The notes beneath the pieces are model-generated. The model was not told the origin of the DNA. It worked only from the letters and a program-made list of their open reading frames with translations, and made no database searches. The translations under genes and the position numbers were made by a program. From JBBTSQ01 sp038078755 (GTDB lineage Bacteria > Patescibacteriota > Minisyncoccia > Phycocordibacterales > JBAYGS01): a stretch of 17,814 bases of DNA. Positions 1 to 6,356 of this stretch are shown piece after piece. Each line of letters starts with the position of its first letter. Within the stretch, counting starts at the first letter, position 1. The stretch is from NCBI GenBank assembly GCA_038078755.1, contig JBBTSQ010000038.1, positions 1 through 17,814 on the forward strand, written 5' to 3'.

Positions 1-334
1 CTGCGCTACTTTGAAAACACTCATACTCAACCAACACCGGCTTGAAGGCGCCCACAATGGCATCGAGTTCAGTGGGGGTAACATCCAAGAAAATCTTGGT
101 TTCCGAAGGCACATCAAGACGCCACACTCGGATAAAGCCACTCACCTCTCCCGTCCCAACAAACACATCAAGTGGGTCGCCGTCTTCTCCAACATAGCCC
201 TTAATGTAGCCATAATCAACAGGATAGGTAATCCCTTTGAGCGGATATTTGGTATCATCATCGCCAAACGACTTATATGTCCCTTTCAAATTCTCAATGG
301 TGACGGGAAAATTGTGATGTTTTATTTTTTCCAT
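1..334 (-). CDS. ppa: Inorganic pyrophosphatase (soluble family I), C-terminal part cut by window edge
   Basis: The visible first 111 residues read as a soluble inorganic pyrophosphatase, which hydrolyses diphosphate to two phosphates in the cytoplasm and pulls biosynthetic reactions forward. The diagnostic stretch is YPVDYGYIKGY followed by GEDGDPLDVFV; the acidic cluster (D-G-D-P-L-D) carries the metal-binding aspartates of family I enzymes. The remaining part lies left of base 1. The ATG at 334 has no clear Shine-Dalgarno site. It begins 28 bases after the stop of the upstream NUDIX gene on the same strand, so the two are probably co-transcribed. That pairing makes sense because many NUDIX enzymes release diphosphate. 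The family assignment is secure; the full length is unknown. Confidence 0.9.
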   Translation of the reverse strand, partial: MEKIKHHNFPVTIENLKGTYKSFGDDDTKYPLKGITYPVDYGYIKGYVGEDGDPLDVFVGTGEVSGFIRVWRLDVPSETKIFLDVTPTELDAIVGAFKPVLVEYECFQSSA

Positions 335-362
335 AGGACTAGGAAGGTGGTGACACGGGCAA

Positions 363-875
363 TCAGCCACGATACACAGCGATAGTGTCACCAACCTCTT
401 TACTGATGCCGTCTATGCAGTCATATTCTTTCACTTCTTTTGCATTGACCCATGCAAAATCAGTAAATGAGCCTTTTTCGAGTACCACCTCTCCCGCTTT
501 GTAGCGCGCGCAAAATTTTATCAAAATGACCGGTACTTCGTCGGGACGGATAAATGCCACACTATTGATATATTGAAAATCTGGATGAATATCGATACCG
601 GCTTCCTCCTTTGTTTCTCGAATCAATAATTTTTCGATGGCATCTTGATAGTCGAGCACATCACCATTGACGCGGGTCGGTTTGTCTACCGGTAAATCTT
701 TCCACTCGAGCTTACCACCCGTGACCGCGTATTTGCTTGGATGGGCTTTTTCTCGAGGATCACGTTTCAAGATCAAACATCTGCCATCGGACTCACGGTA
801 GACCACCACATTGGCAACGACATAAAAAAGTTTATCCTGCTTGGCTTTCTCGAGGCTAATTTTTGAGGCGGGCAT
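363..875 (-). CDS. NUDIX hydrolase with interrupted Nudix box
   Basis: A 170-residue cytoplasmic NUDIX-fold hydrolase, which would cleave a nucleoside diphosphate linked to another group; the substrate cannot be told. Residues 53-58 (GGKLEW) start the Nudix box and residues 86-94 (RETKEEAGI) hold the catalytic REXXEEXG helix. The normal spacing is broken by about 18 extra residues (KDLPVDKPTRVNGDVLDY) between the two halves, and the usual Glu eight positions before the Arg is Asp. An upstream ATG at 938 would add 21 hydrophobic residues, but it lies upstream of the predicted promoter. I therefore start at 875, six bases after a TATACT -10 box, which implies a leaderless mRNA. It heads an operon with the pyrophosphatase gene. 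Confidence 0.85.
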   Translation of the reverse strand: MPASKISLEKAKQDKLFYVVANVVVYRESDGRCLILKRDPREKAHPSKYAVTGGKLEWKDLPVDKPTRVNGDVLDYQDAIEKLLIRETKEEAGIDIHPDFQYINSVAFIRPDEVPVILIKFCARYKAGEVVLEKGSFTDFAWVNAKEVKEYDCIDGISKEVGDTIAVYRG

Positions 876-881
876 GCCACT

Positions 882-910
882 AGTATAATGTAAAAAGTAT
901 AATGTATAAA
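882..910 (-). promoter_or_regulatory. Promoter of NUDIX-ppa operon
   Basis: Read on the minus strand, TTTATA (905-910) and TATACT (882-887) are separated by 17 bases, and the -10 box ends six bases before the ATG at 875. The 11-base word AGTATAATGTA occurs twice here (882-892 and 896-906), so a second -10-like box lies 14 bases upstream. The -35 match is only 4 of 6. Confidence 0.5.
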
Positions 911-1023
911 GCATAAGAAAAGACAGGGTAAAGCCCATACTTTTTACTTAATACTTCATTCACACTTGATACTTCATACCTCCTTGTGCTAGATTGAAAA
1001 AGGAACAATCAGCACATTGAATT

Positions 1024-1923
1024 ATGCAACCACAACTATACGGACAAATGACCGCTCATGCCATTGGCATCCTGATGAAAGAAATCACCAGGCGAGCAAT
1101 GGAATCGGTTTGGCAAAATCGCGCCCGTTTTGAGGCTGAGGAAAAAAGCACCGACTATAAACTGGGTCAGGATTTTGTTACCACCGCCGATTACGCAGCC
1201 CAAGTAATTTACGAAAAGAGTTTGAGGGAATGCTTCCCAACCTTTGGGATCATCGGTGAGGAAAACAGTCTGCAGATTGCGTGCACCGAGCCAGGTGTTG
1301 ACGCTTGGTTTACCGTTGATCCGCTCGACGGTACCAAAGCATTCATTCGCCGGCAATCACACGGTGTCGGTAGCATGCTCGGATTGGTCTACGATGGAGT
1401 CGTCATCGCAGCAGTCGTTGGAGATGTGATGACACACGAGATGTATTACTATCGTCCCGAATCGACTCAAGTGCACCGGCTTAATTTGAGAGACGATAAA
1501 TACGAGTCTCTCCGGATCGACCACAAACTCAGTCTCGGTAGTCAATATGTTCTGCTTCGCGACGACCCTCGGATTCATTCACCCGGAATACAACAAATTG
1601 CTCAAAGAAAAGCAGATGGTGGTTTGTTTAAAAACATCGAGGTTGCTGGTGGCTCGATCGGCACCCATATGGCTCGTCTTTGGAAAGGTGAAGTTGGCGG
1701 CGTGATACTCCAAGCAGGCAAACAAACCCCTTGGGATTTGGTTCCCGTGCTCGGCATCAGTCAACAGCTCGGCTTTGTTTGGATCGAAATTTATTCGTCG
1801 CCGGGAGGATGGGTTACTCAATCGATAAACCCCTCAAAGGAAATTACATCGACTGAGGGAGAAATGCTCATCATCCACAAAAGTCGTGTGTGTGAGTTCT
1901 CTGAGTGGTTTAGTCGACAATAA
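1024..1923 (+). CDS. Inositol monophosphatase family phosphatase
   Basis: A 299-residue Mg-dependent sugar, inositol or nucleotide phosphatase of the IMPase/CysQ/HisN superfamily. Metal-binding motifs are in order: GEEN at 78-81, DPLDGT at 99-104 (both aspartates present), and the C-terminal GGS...PWDLVP with the conserved Trp-Asp at 237-238. The substrate could be inositol phosphate, PAP or histidinol phosphate; the sequence alone does not decide. The ATG at 1024 lacks a strong Shine-Dalgarno site. An in-frame ATG at 1048 is an alternative start. A weak promoter (TTGATA at 966-971, TAGATT at 990-995) precedes it, and a strong hairpin terminator follows four bases after the stop. It appears monocistronic and diverges from the NUDIX operon. 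Confidence 0.88.
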   Translation: MQPQLYGQMTAHAIGILMKEITRRAMESVWQNRARFEAEEKSTDYKLGQDFVTTADYAAQVIYEKSLRECFPTFGIIGEENSLQIACTEPGVDAWFTVDPLDGTKAFIRRQSHGVGSMLGLVYDGVVIAAVVGDVMTHEMYYYRPESTQVHRLNLRDDKYESLRIDHKLSLGSQYVLLRDDPRIHSPGIQQIAQRKADGGLFKNIEVAGGSIGTHMARLWKGEVGGVILQAGKQTPWDLVPVLGISQQLGFVWIEIYSSPGGWVTQSINPSKEITSTEGEMLIIHKSRVCEFSEWFSRQ

Positions 1924-1927
1924 CCGC

Positions 1928-1959
1928 ACCGCTTCTTTTTCAAGAAGCGGTTTTCTTTT
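1928..1959 (+). terminator. Rho-independent terminator of the IMPase gene
   Basis: ACCGCTTCTT (1928-1937) pairs with AAGAAGCGGT (1942-1951) around a four-base loop, followed by TTTTCTTTT. It starts four bases after the stop codon. Confidence 0.9.
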
Positions 1960-1975
1960 GTCTCAAAAATAAAAA

Positions 1976-2003
1976 CAGCCGATTCTCTTGCGAGAATCGG
2001 CTG
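1976..2003 (-). terminator. Rho-independent terminator of the 48-residue ORF transcript
   Basis: A perfect 12-bp stem (CAGCCGATTCTC with GAGAATCGGCTG, loop TTGC) is followed on the minus strand by TTTTTATTTTTG. It implies a transcript arriving from the right, matching the promoter at 2343-2371. Confidence 0.85.
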
Positions 2004-2099
2004 AGGCGTACGATGTGAATCGTCGCTAGTAGAAGGGCTTCATGGCGCAGTGCCTTTCGTGTTCGGAGCCTTCAGTCGACAAGTCCGGTCATGGCGGAC

Positions 2100-2246
2100 C
2101 TACTGCTTGCCGAAACTGATGACGCCGGAGGCCGTGGTGGTCGCGCCGTTCTGGTGTTCAGTGGCGAGGCCGAGGCCGTTGTTCTCGAGTGACTTCATGG
2201 GGGTGGACTTGGCGAGGACCGACGACTGCATGGGCGGGCTGTTCAT
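2100..2246 (-). CDS. Small GC-rich ORF of unknown function (48 residues)
   Basis: I do not recognise this protein. It is 48 residues, rich in Ser, Ala, Gly, Asn and Thr, begins MNSPPMQSSV and ends GVISFGKQ, with no obvious domain, signal peptide or membrane segment. The case for it being real is the surrounding machinery: a consensus promoter (TTGACT-17-TATACT), a leader of about 90 bases, a GAAAGG Shine-Dalgarno six bases before the ATG at 2246, and a strong terminator at 1976-2003. The insert is clearly more GC-rich than the flanking intergenic DNA. An in-frame ATG at 2285 would add 13 residues but has no ribosome site. After its stop, the same 13-base word AACACGAAAGGCA recurs before a five-codon ORF (2026-2043). 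The transcript could also act as an RNA. Confidence 0.5.
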   Translation of the reverse strand: MNSPPMQSSVLAKSTPMKSLENNGLGLATEHQNGATTTASGVISFGKQ

Positions 2247-2342
2247 GGGATGCCTTTCGTGTTGTTTGTTGTGACTGAACTCCACCGTTCTTGGTTCCGG
2301 CTAGGCTATCTCTAGACAAGCTCAAAACCTGATGGTATAGCT

Positions 2343-2371
2343 AGTATATCATAGCCCACCTATAAAGTCAA
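2343..2371 (-). promoter_or_regulatory. Strong sigma70-type promoter for the 48-residue ORF
   Basis: On the minus strand TTGACT (2366-2371) and TATACT (2343-2348) are separated by exactly 17 bases. Transcription should start near 2337, giving a leader of about 90 bases. Confidence 0.8.
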
Positions 2372-2441
2372 GTAAGTTATCCCCTTTTATCAAAAATACG
2401 GCTTAAAATATAGACTTTCACAGTATTTTGAGTAACAAAAA

Positions 2442-2475
2442 ACCGCCTCGCCCTTATGAATCAGGTACAAGCGGT
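2442..2475 (-). terminator. Probable terminator of the 133-residue unknown gene
   Basis: On the minus strand ACCGC (2471-2475) can pair with GCGGT (2442-2446) across a long loop, followed by TTTTTTG. It lies 15 bases after the stop at 2490. The stem is short, so support is moderate. Confidence 0.5.
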
Positions 2476-2489
2476 CTGTAGATTTTCTG

Positions 2490-2891
2490 CTACCCCACCT
2501 GCGGAGGTAACACTATTTGGGACCCCCGTTTTACTCCTGGAACAGAAAGTAGCGAGGAGGCTTTTTTATCTTGAGACGGTGACGAAGACTCTCGTTTCAC
2601 TGCCGAGGACTCCTTTTTTGTCACATCGGAAAACATCCATAATTCCGGCTTACCAAAAAGCCCTTTGCGACAAAAGACTTGAAACCTCAACGAGAGCTTT
2701 TCCGCATCTGCCCGAAGCCGGGTAATCAGCTCATAACTCGGACACTCCCACAAATGGCGACGAACGCCGTCTTTGCACGGTGTGTCGAAATGGAAGTGCT
2801 CATCAGTGCGCCCTTCAAAATTCCCCGCCACGATCCGATTGGTGTTGGCATCAAGCGCATGCACAAACCAAAAACATTTTTCTTTTGCCAT
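2490..2891 (-). CDS. Hypothetical protein (133 residues)
   Basis: Function not recognised. The first 90 residues look like a compact alpha/beta domain: an aromatic first strand (CFWFVHALDANTNRIVAG), a histidine-rich strand (DEHFHFDTPC), then a helix of charged residues and a Cys/Trp-containing tail. The last 40 residues (Lys/Ser-rich) look disordered. Three Cys and several His are present but no recognisable metal site. The start is well supported: AAGAAGGGA lies six bases before the ATG and a consensus TTGACA-17-AATAAT promoter lies just upstream. It is transcribed divergently from the 159-residue gene at 3038. A longer ORF on the same strand in another frame (2726-3172) crosses this promoter and was not accepted. 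Confidence 0.75.
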   Translation of the reverse strand: MAKEKCFWFVHALDANTNRIVAGNFEGRTDEHFHFDTPCKDGVRRHLWECPSYELITRLRADAEKLSLRFQVFCRKGLFGKPELWMFSDVTKKESSAVKRESSSPSQDKKASSLLSVPGVKRGSQIVLPPQVG

Positions 2892-2929
2892 ACAAATCCC
2901 TTCTTGTTACACAGTTCATTTCTGATTCT

Positions 2930-2958
2930 ATTATTACAAATATAAATGCTTCTGTCAA
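2930..2958 (-). promoter_or_regulatory. Promoter of the 133-residue gene
   Basis: On the minus strand TTGACA (2953-2958), 17 bases, AATAAT (2930-2935). The -35 box is perfect. It lies back to back with the plus-strand promoter at 2972-3000. Confidence 0.75.
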
Positions 2959-2971
2959 CCAGAACCGCCAT

Positions 2972-3000
2972 TTGATTTAATATTCCCCACTGTGTACTAT
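2972..3000 (+). promoter_or_regulatory. Promoter of the 159-residue gene
   Basis: TTGATT (2972-2977), 17 bases, TACTAT (2995-3000). Its -35 box is only 13 bases from that of the divergent gene, so the two may influence one another. Confidence 0.6.
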
Positions 3001-3037
3001 CTACCCTAGATTTGTACCTCTTACTCAAGAACCACTT

Positions 3038-3517
3038 ATGACACTCCTTTTGGTACGCAACCTCTTGCGGTGTTTTAACGGCGGAGAGCACTTTCGACTG
3101 GCCGCGCTCGGTGATTTTCCAGACAGTGGTCGTGAACGGGTAGTGTACGCACTGGCGGTGTGCCATCATCATTTAGGAGGCGACCGGATCCCCCTAGTCC
3201 CGCTCCTCAAAGAAGAACGGCTCAACGCTGAAGATTTTTTGTCCATCACCTGCCACGGTGAACAAAAGACTATCGTCAGACGAATCCACGACGACGAGGC
3301 TTGTCGGACTCAACCATCAGGCCGACGATATCGTGTTTGTCTGATCAAAAATAATCAGGAGCGAGTGAGTCGAATATACGAGTCGGTGGAGTTGTGTAGA
3401 CCAGTTGACGCAAATGAAGACGGCGTGCTTGCCATCCTCCACTTGGTCAAACGGTCTCTCGCCGAACGAGCAGTGTATGCGCTCACCGATGTGTGTGACA
3501 CCACTCATCGTCGGTAG
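3038..3517 (+). CDS. Hypothetical protein (159 residues)
   Basis: Not recognised. The protein is soluble, moderately basic and Arg-rich, with predicted helix near the end (DGVLAILHLVKRSLAERAVYAL). It could be an alpha/beta domain, but no catalytic motif stands out. Support for coding: an uninterrupted frame with mixed codon use, a promoter ending at 3000 about 37 bases before the ATG, and a textbook terminator beginning eight bases after the stop. The Shine-Dalgarno site at the ATG is weak. A near-perfect TTTAGGAGG occurs at 3171-3179 inside the frame but has no ATG/GTG/TTG in a usable position, so I keep 3038. The first 45 residues are the least certain part. Confidence 0.65.
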   Translation: MTLLLVRNLLRCFNGGEHFRLAALGDFPDSGRERVVYALAVCHHHLGGDRIPLVPLLKEERLNAEDFLSITCHGEQKTIVRRIHDDEACRTQPSGRRYRVCLIKNNQERVSRIYESVELCRPVDANEDGVLAILHLVKRSLAERAVYALTDVCDTTHRR

Positions 3518-3524
3518 GTCTCTG

Positions 3525-3558
3525 AGGCGCAAAACCTTTCCAAGTTTTGCGCCTTTTT
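3525..3558 (+). terminator. Rho-independent terminator of the 159-residue gene
   Basis: Perfect 11-bp stem AGGCGCAAAAC / GTTTTGCGCCT with an eight-base loop, followed by TTTTTG. Confidence 0.9.
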
Positions 3559-3575
3559 GTTACCCCAAACTATTC

Positions 3576-3604
3576 TTGCATCAAAGCCGTGAGAAGCGTA
3601 CCAT
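3576..3604 (+). promoter_or_regulatory. Promoter of HAD phosphatase gene
   Basis: TTGCAT (3576-3581), 17 bases, TACCAT (3599-3604), then six bases to the ATG at 3611. No Shine-Dalgarno fits between, so a leaderless start is implied. Boxes match only 3 and 4 of 6. Confidence 0.45.
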
Positions 3605-3610
3605 AGGGCG

Positions 3611-4318
3611 ATGCAAAAAGTGGCTATTTTTGATATCGATGGGACCATTTTTAGATCGAGCCTGTTTACCGAACTCCTCGATGCGCTAGTGCTGGCAAAA
3701 GTTTTTCCCACCTCAGCAAAAAAATCATACGAAAAAGAATATCGGCGATGGATCAATCGCAAAGGCGATTATCAAACCTATCTTTCCGCCGCCATCGACA
3801 GCTTTATGAAGCATCTTCCCGGAGTGGCATACAAAGAATTCATTGCGGTGGGTGAACGAGTGGTACAAGAACACAAAGATGAAGTCTATGCCTTTACTCG
3901 CGACCTCCTGAAAGAATTAAAAAAGAAAGGCTATTTTCTGTTGGCTATTTCTCAATCACCAAAAGGCGTACTCGATAAATTTTGCGCCCATTTAGGTTTT
4001 GACAAGGTGTATGGGCGATTTTATGAGCTCGGTCCGGAAGACCAGTTTACCGGCAAGATCACCGACCTCCACCTGATTGCCAACAAGGCTAATATCGTGA
4101 AGCGGGCAGTGGAAAAACAAGGACTGACGCTCAAGGGATCAATCGCTGTTGGCGACACGGAGGGCGATATCCCGATGCTTGAGATAGTAGAGACACCGAT
4201 TTGTTTTAATCCCAACAAACTACTTTATCGCCACGCAAAAATCAATGGATGGAAAGTGGTGGTGGAACGTAAAGATGTGATTTACGAAATTGAATCGGGA
4301 GTGAAGAAGAAAAAATAG
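3611..4318 (+). CDS. HAD-superfamily phosphatase, SerB-like (subfamily IB)
   Basis: A 235-residue haloacid dehalogenase-type phosphatase. Motif I is FDIDGT at 7-12, with Asp8 as nucleophile and Asp10 as general acid. Motif II is the Ser in AISQS at 112-116. Motif III is a Lys around 159-164, and motif IV is GDTEGDIPML at 181-190. A helical cap of about 75 residues sits between motifs I and II, as in phosphoserine-phosphatase-like HAD-IB enzymes. Comparable proteins act on phosphoserine or phospholipid head groups; the substrate here is unknown. The ATG lies six bases after a -10-like TACCAT. The Lys-rich tail runs to the shared hairpin terminator that separates it from the convergent tyrA. 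Confidence 0.88.
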   Translation: MQKVAIFDIDGTIFRSSLFTELLDALVLAKVFPTSAKKSYEKEYRRWINRKGDYQTYLSAAIDSFMKHLPGVAYKEFIAVGERVVQEHKDEVYAFTRDLLKELKKKGYFLLAISQSPKGVLDKFCAHLGFDKVYGRFYELGPEDQFTGKITDLHLIANKANIVKRAVEKQGLTLKGSIAVGDTEGDIPMLEIVETPICFNPNKLLYRHAKINGWKVVVERKDVIYEIESGVKKKK

Positions 4319-4322
4319 AAAA

Positions 4323-4347
4323 AGCCCGCGCACTTCGTGCGCGGGCT
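4323..4347 (-). terminator. Terminator between convergent HAD gene and tyrA
   Basis: Perfect 11-bp GC-rich stem AGCCCGCGCAC / GTGCGCGGGCT with a three-base loop. The T-rich flank is on the minus strand (TTTTTCTATTTTTT), so it primarily ends the pheA-tyrA transcript. It may also stop the HAD transcript from the other side. Confidence 0.85.
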
Positions 4348-4362
4348 TGCGTTATAGAACAA

Positions 4363-5208
4363 TTACTTTTTCTTCTGTTCGGAAGAAGCGAGGACATCTG
4401 CCAGAAATGCCTCACCGAAGTATTCTCGAAGTAGGAGGAATTCAGCGATGAACGCCTCCCTGTCCCCTCGGGCAATGATGCTACGGAGACGCTCAAGCGA
4501 CTTGATCAGAGCATCGATCATCACGAGACTATCCGGATTATGCATCTGGATATCAGCATACACCTCTGGCGGTTTGGATAAAATCCGCGCTACCATCTCG
4601 TACTGTTTGCGTGATACCGGAGTGCCATAGACCAAGAGCTTTTGAGGCTCGATCACAAACAGCCGAAGCAACATCGCTTGAGCCAGCGCGCAGAGGTGTG
4701 GCATATTTTGACTGTGGAGCATTAGCTTGTCATGCTCCCGCGCATCAATTACTTTGACGGTAGCTTTGAGCTCACGCATCAGAGATTGAAACCAGGGTTT
4801 CCACTCATTCAAGCGCACCGGACAGATAGCGACAGTTAGGCCTTCCCACGTGTCGCTTTGCGGCGGAGCAAAGAGTGGGTGCATTCCCACCACCTCTGCT
4901 TTCGATTCAAGCATCGCGGCAACGGCTGGAGCCTTGATCGACGTAATGTCGAGCCAGAGCTGATCCGAACGAGACAGTGGCGTAAGTGTACGAATCAGAT
5001 CAACGGTGGCTTTGATCGGCACCGCAAAGATAACCACTTCCGCCCATTTCATCATATCAACTATCCGCTGATTCTTTTGAAATGGCGAGTGCATCTTGTG
5101 CGGAGCATCACAGCCCATTACCCCACAACCTCGATCTTGGAAAAACCGAGTGAGCCATTGACCGTATTGACCATTGCATCCGAAGATGGCGATGCGTTTT
5201 GAGATCAT
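4363..5208 (-). CDS. tyrA: Prephenate dehydrogenase (TyrA)
   Basis: A 281-residue NAD(P)-dependent prephenate dehydrogenase, making 4-hydroxyphenylpyruvate for tyrosine in the cytoplasm. The N-terminal Rossmann fold has GCNGQYG at 10-16. Next come LDITSIKA at 86-93 and GMHPLFAP at 108-115 (the GxHPxFGP-type motif of the family). The histidines in EHDKLMLHSQNMPHL (159, 165, 171) resemble the substrate-binding helix of TyrA. There is no chorismate mutase or ACT domain. Its ATG overlaps the pheA stop as ATGA, with GGAGGTG just upstream, which indicates translational coupling. Function is well supported by motifs and by the pheA neighbour. NAD versus NADP preference is not decided. Confidence 0.9.
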   Translation of the reverse strand: MISKRIAIFGCNGQYGQWLTRFFQDRGCGVMGCDAPHKMHSPFQKNQRIVDMMKWAEVVIFAVPIKATVDLIRTLTPLSRSDQLWLDITSIKAPAVAAMLESKAEVVGMHPLFAPPQSDTWEGLTVAICPVRLNEWKPWFQSLMRELKATVKVIDAREHDKLMLHSQNMPHLCALAQAMLLRLFVIEPQKLLVYGTPVSRKQYEMVARILSKPPEVYADIQMHNPDSLVMIDALIKSLERLRSIIARGDREAFIAEFLLLREYFGEAFLADVLASSEQKKK

Positions 5209-6104
5209 TTCACACCTCCGTTTCGTTTCGTCTCTTGCGGAAACGAACCGAGCACAATCAGTCTGCTGGTCAACGTCTGGAGTCGAGTGAGAATGGCTGA
5301 ACCTTCGGGATCAAGCCGGTGACGATTGAACTCGCAATAAAAAGCGAATTTATCTTCCTCACCGAGCGGTATGGAATGTATCGAGGAGAGATTGATCCCT
5401 CCGGGACGAATCGTGTTAAGCGCATCCACAAGGGCACCCGAAACATCGGGCGTCTCAAAGATAATCGCCGTCCGGTCAGTTCCAGTCGGATAGATTGGCG
5501 ACGGACGTGGTGCCAACAAATGAAACCGAGTCGTGTTACGCAGCGAATTTTCAAGATGCCCCATCAGAATCGGTAACCCGTATATCTCTGCCGAGAGCCT
5601 CGGAGCAATTGCGCCAACCATCTGCGCGACTCTCATTTCTGAGACTGTCTTTGCAGCAGCGGCTGTCGAAGTTGAAGTTAACTTTTCGATAGTCGGATTG
5701 GTGTCAAAAAATCGCGAACACTGAAGAAGTGCCTGCGGATGAGACATCACCGCCGTCAACTGAGAAACGTCAGTAACATGCGCGGGGGCAAGCAGATGGT
5801 GTTCAACCGACAGACGAAATTCACCAATCACGCATGTCAGTGGATTTACCGTATCTGACTGTAACCAAAACTGTTTGGTCTCATCGACCAGTCCACCCGT
5901 CGAATTTTCCAAAGCCACCACACCCAGGCATTGCTCACGTGAAGCCATAGCAAGCACCTCGGTATTGGTTTTGCAAGGACAAAGCTCAATATCGACATTC
6001 ACGTATTCAGCATACGGAGGCTGTTTACTTTCGAGAAATTTCTTTGCCCTAAGGGCGAATTCGTGACTATTGGTGCCGAGAGGACCCAAAAAACACATTT
6101 TCAT
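5205..6104 (-). CDS. pheA: Prephenate dehydratase (PheA) with C-terminal ACT domain
   Basis: A 299-residue prephenate dehydratase that makes phenylpyruvate for phenylalanine. From the start at 6104 the motifs are FLGPLGTNSHEFA near residue 5, ALENSTGG near 64, MSHPQALLQC at 120-129 and the catalytic NTTRF near 190-194. An ACT domain follows (TAIIFETPDVSGALVDAL...GINLSSIHS). In feedback-inhibited enzymes the ACT domain carries ESRP; here the matching site reads HSIP, so phenylalanine sensing may be altered (inference). An ATG at 6152 is in frame, but the one at 6104 has a GAAAGG site at the right distance. No chorismate mutase domain is present. First gene of the pheA-tyrA operon. Confidence 0.92.
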   Translation of the reverse strand: MKMCFLGPLGTNSHEFALRAKKFLESKQPPYAEYVNVDIELCPCKTNTEVLAMASREQCLGVVALENSTGGLVDETKQFWLQSDTVNPLTCVIGEFRLSVEHHLLAPAHVTDVSQLTAVMSHPQALLQCSRFFDTNPTIEKLTSTSTAAAAKTVSEMRVAQMVGAIAPRLSAEIYGLPILMGHLENSLRNTTRFHLLAPRPSPIYPTGTDRTAIIFETPDVSGALVDALNTIRPGGINLSSIHSIPLGEEDKFAFYCEFNRHRLDPEGSAILTRLQTLTSRLIVLGSFPQETKRNGGVK

Positions 6105-6141
6105 GACAAACCTTTCTGTAAGAGAACTTGTTCCAGAGTTG

Positions 6142-6169
6142 ATAGTACTCACGAATAGGGAAAATGCAA
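6142..6169 (-). promoter_or_regulatory. Promoter of pheA-tyrA operon
   Basis: On the minus strand TTGCAT (6164-6169), 16 bases, TACTAT (6142-6147). Its -35 box begins with the last two bases of the helicase terminator hairpin. Confidence 0.6.
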
Positions 6170-6196
6170 GAGGGGCGCACGAAGTGCGCCCCTCTT
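6168..6196 (-). terminator. Terminator downstream of the DEAD-box helicase
   Basis: Perfect 13-bp stem AAGAGGGGCGCAC / GTGCGCCCCTCTT with a three-base loop, followed on the minus strand by GCATTTT. It lies 160 bases after the helicase stop, beyond the structured element at 6236-6356. Confidence 0.75.
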
Positions 6197-6235
6197 GGTA
6201 CTCTATTCACCTTGTTACAAAATCACTGATTCTTT

Positions 6236-6356
6236 AAAACCAATTGCATTGCCTTGGATACGAGGCGCGGGAGGATTTTCGACTGAGCCATATTCGTATA
6301 TGGTGAATAGAAAATCCGAACCGCAACAAAGTAGACGAGGTGATTTAATTGATTTT
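6236..6356 (-). promoter_or_regulatory. Structured 3' UTR element, copy A (after helicase)
   Basis: A 120-base stretch between the helicase stop and its terminator. Its ends can pair: plus-strand AAAACCAATT (6236-6245) with AATTGATTTT (6347-6356), one mismatch. Inside is a nested hairpin, GGATTTTC with GAAAATCC enclosing CCATAT-TCGT-ATATGG. Near both ends it carries words also present in the same position after the cold-shock gene (12916-13028). On the minus strand these are AAATCACCTCGTCT plus CTTTGTTG at the 5' side and CGCCTCGTATCCAA at the 3' side. No ORF of note. Function unknown; it could stabilise the mRNA, release a small RNA, or bind a protein. Confidence 0.65.

Noticed and set aside
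11..385. Plus-strand ORF of 124 codons at the left edge
   Set aside because: The opposite strand encodes an unmistakable inorganic pyrophosphatase over the same bases.
2726..3172. Minus-strand ORF of 148 codons
   Set aside because: It overlaps the better-supported 133-residue gene in another frame, crosses two promoters and has no ribosome site. Its left part is frame-shifted antisense to real coding DNA.
3171..3179. TTTAGGAGG as the true ribosome site of the 159-residue gene
   Set aside because: No ATG, GTG or TTG lies at a workable distance. The bases are explained by His-Leu-Gly-Gly codons in the longer frame.
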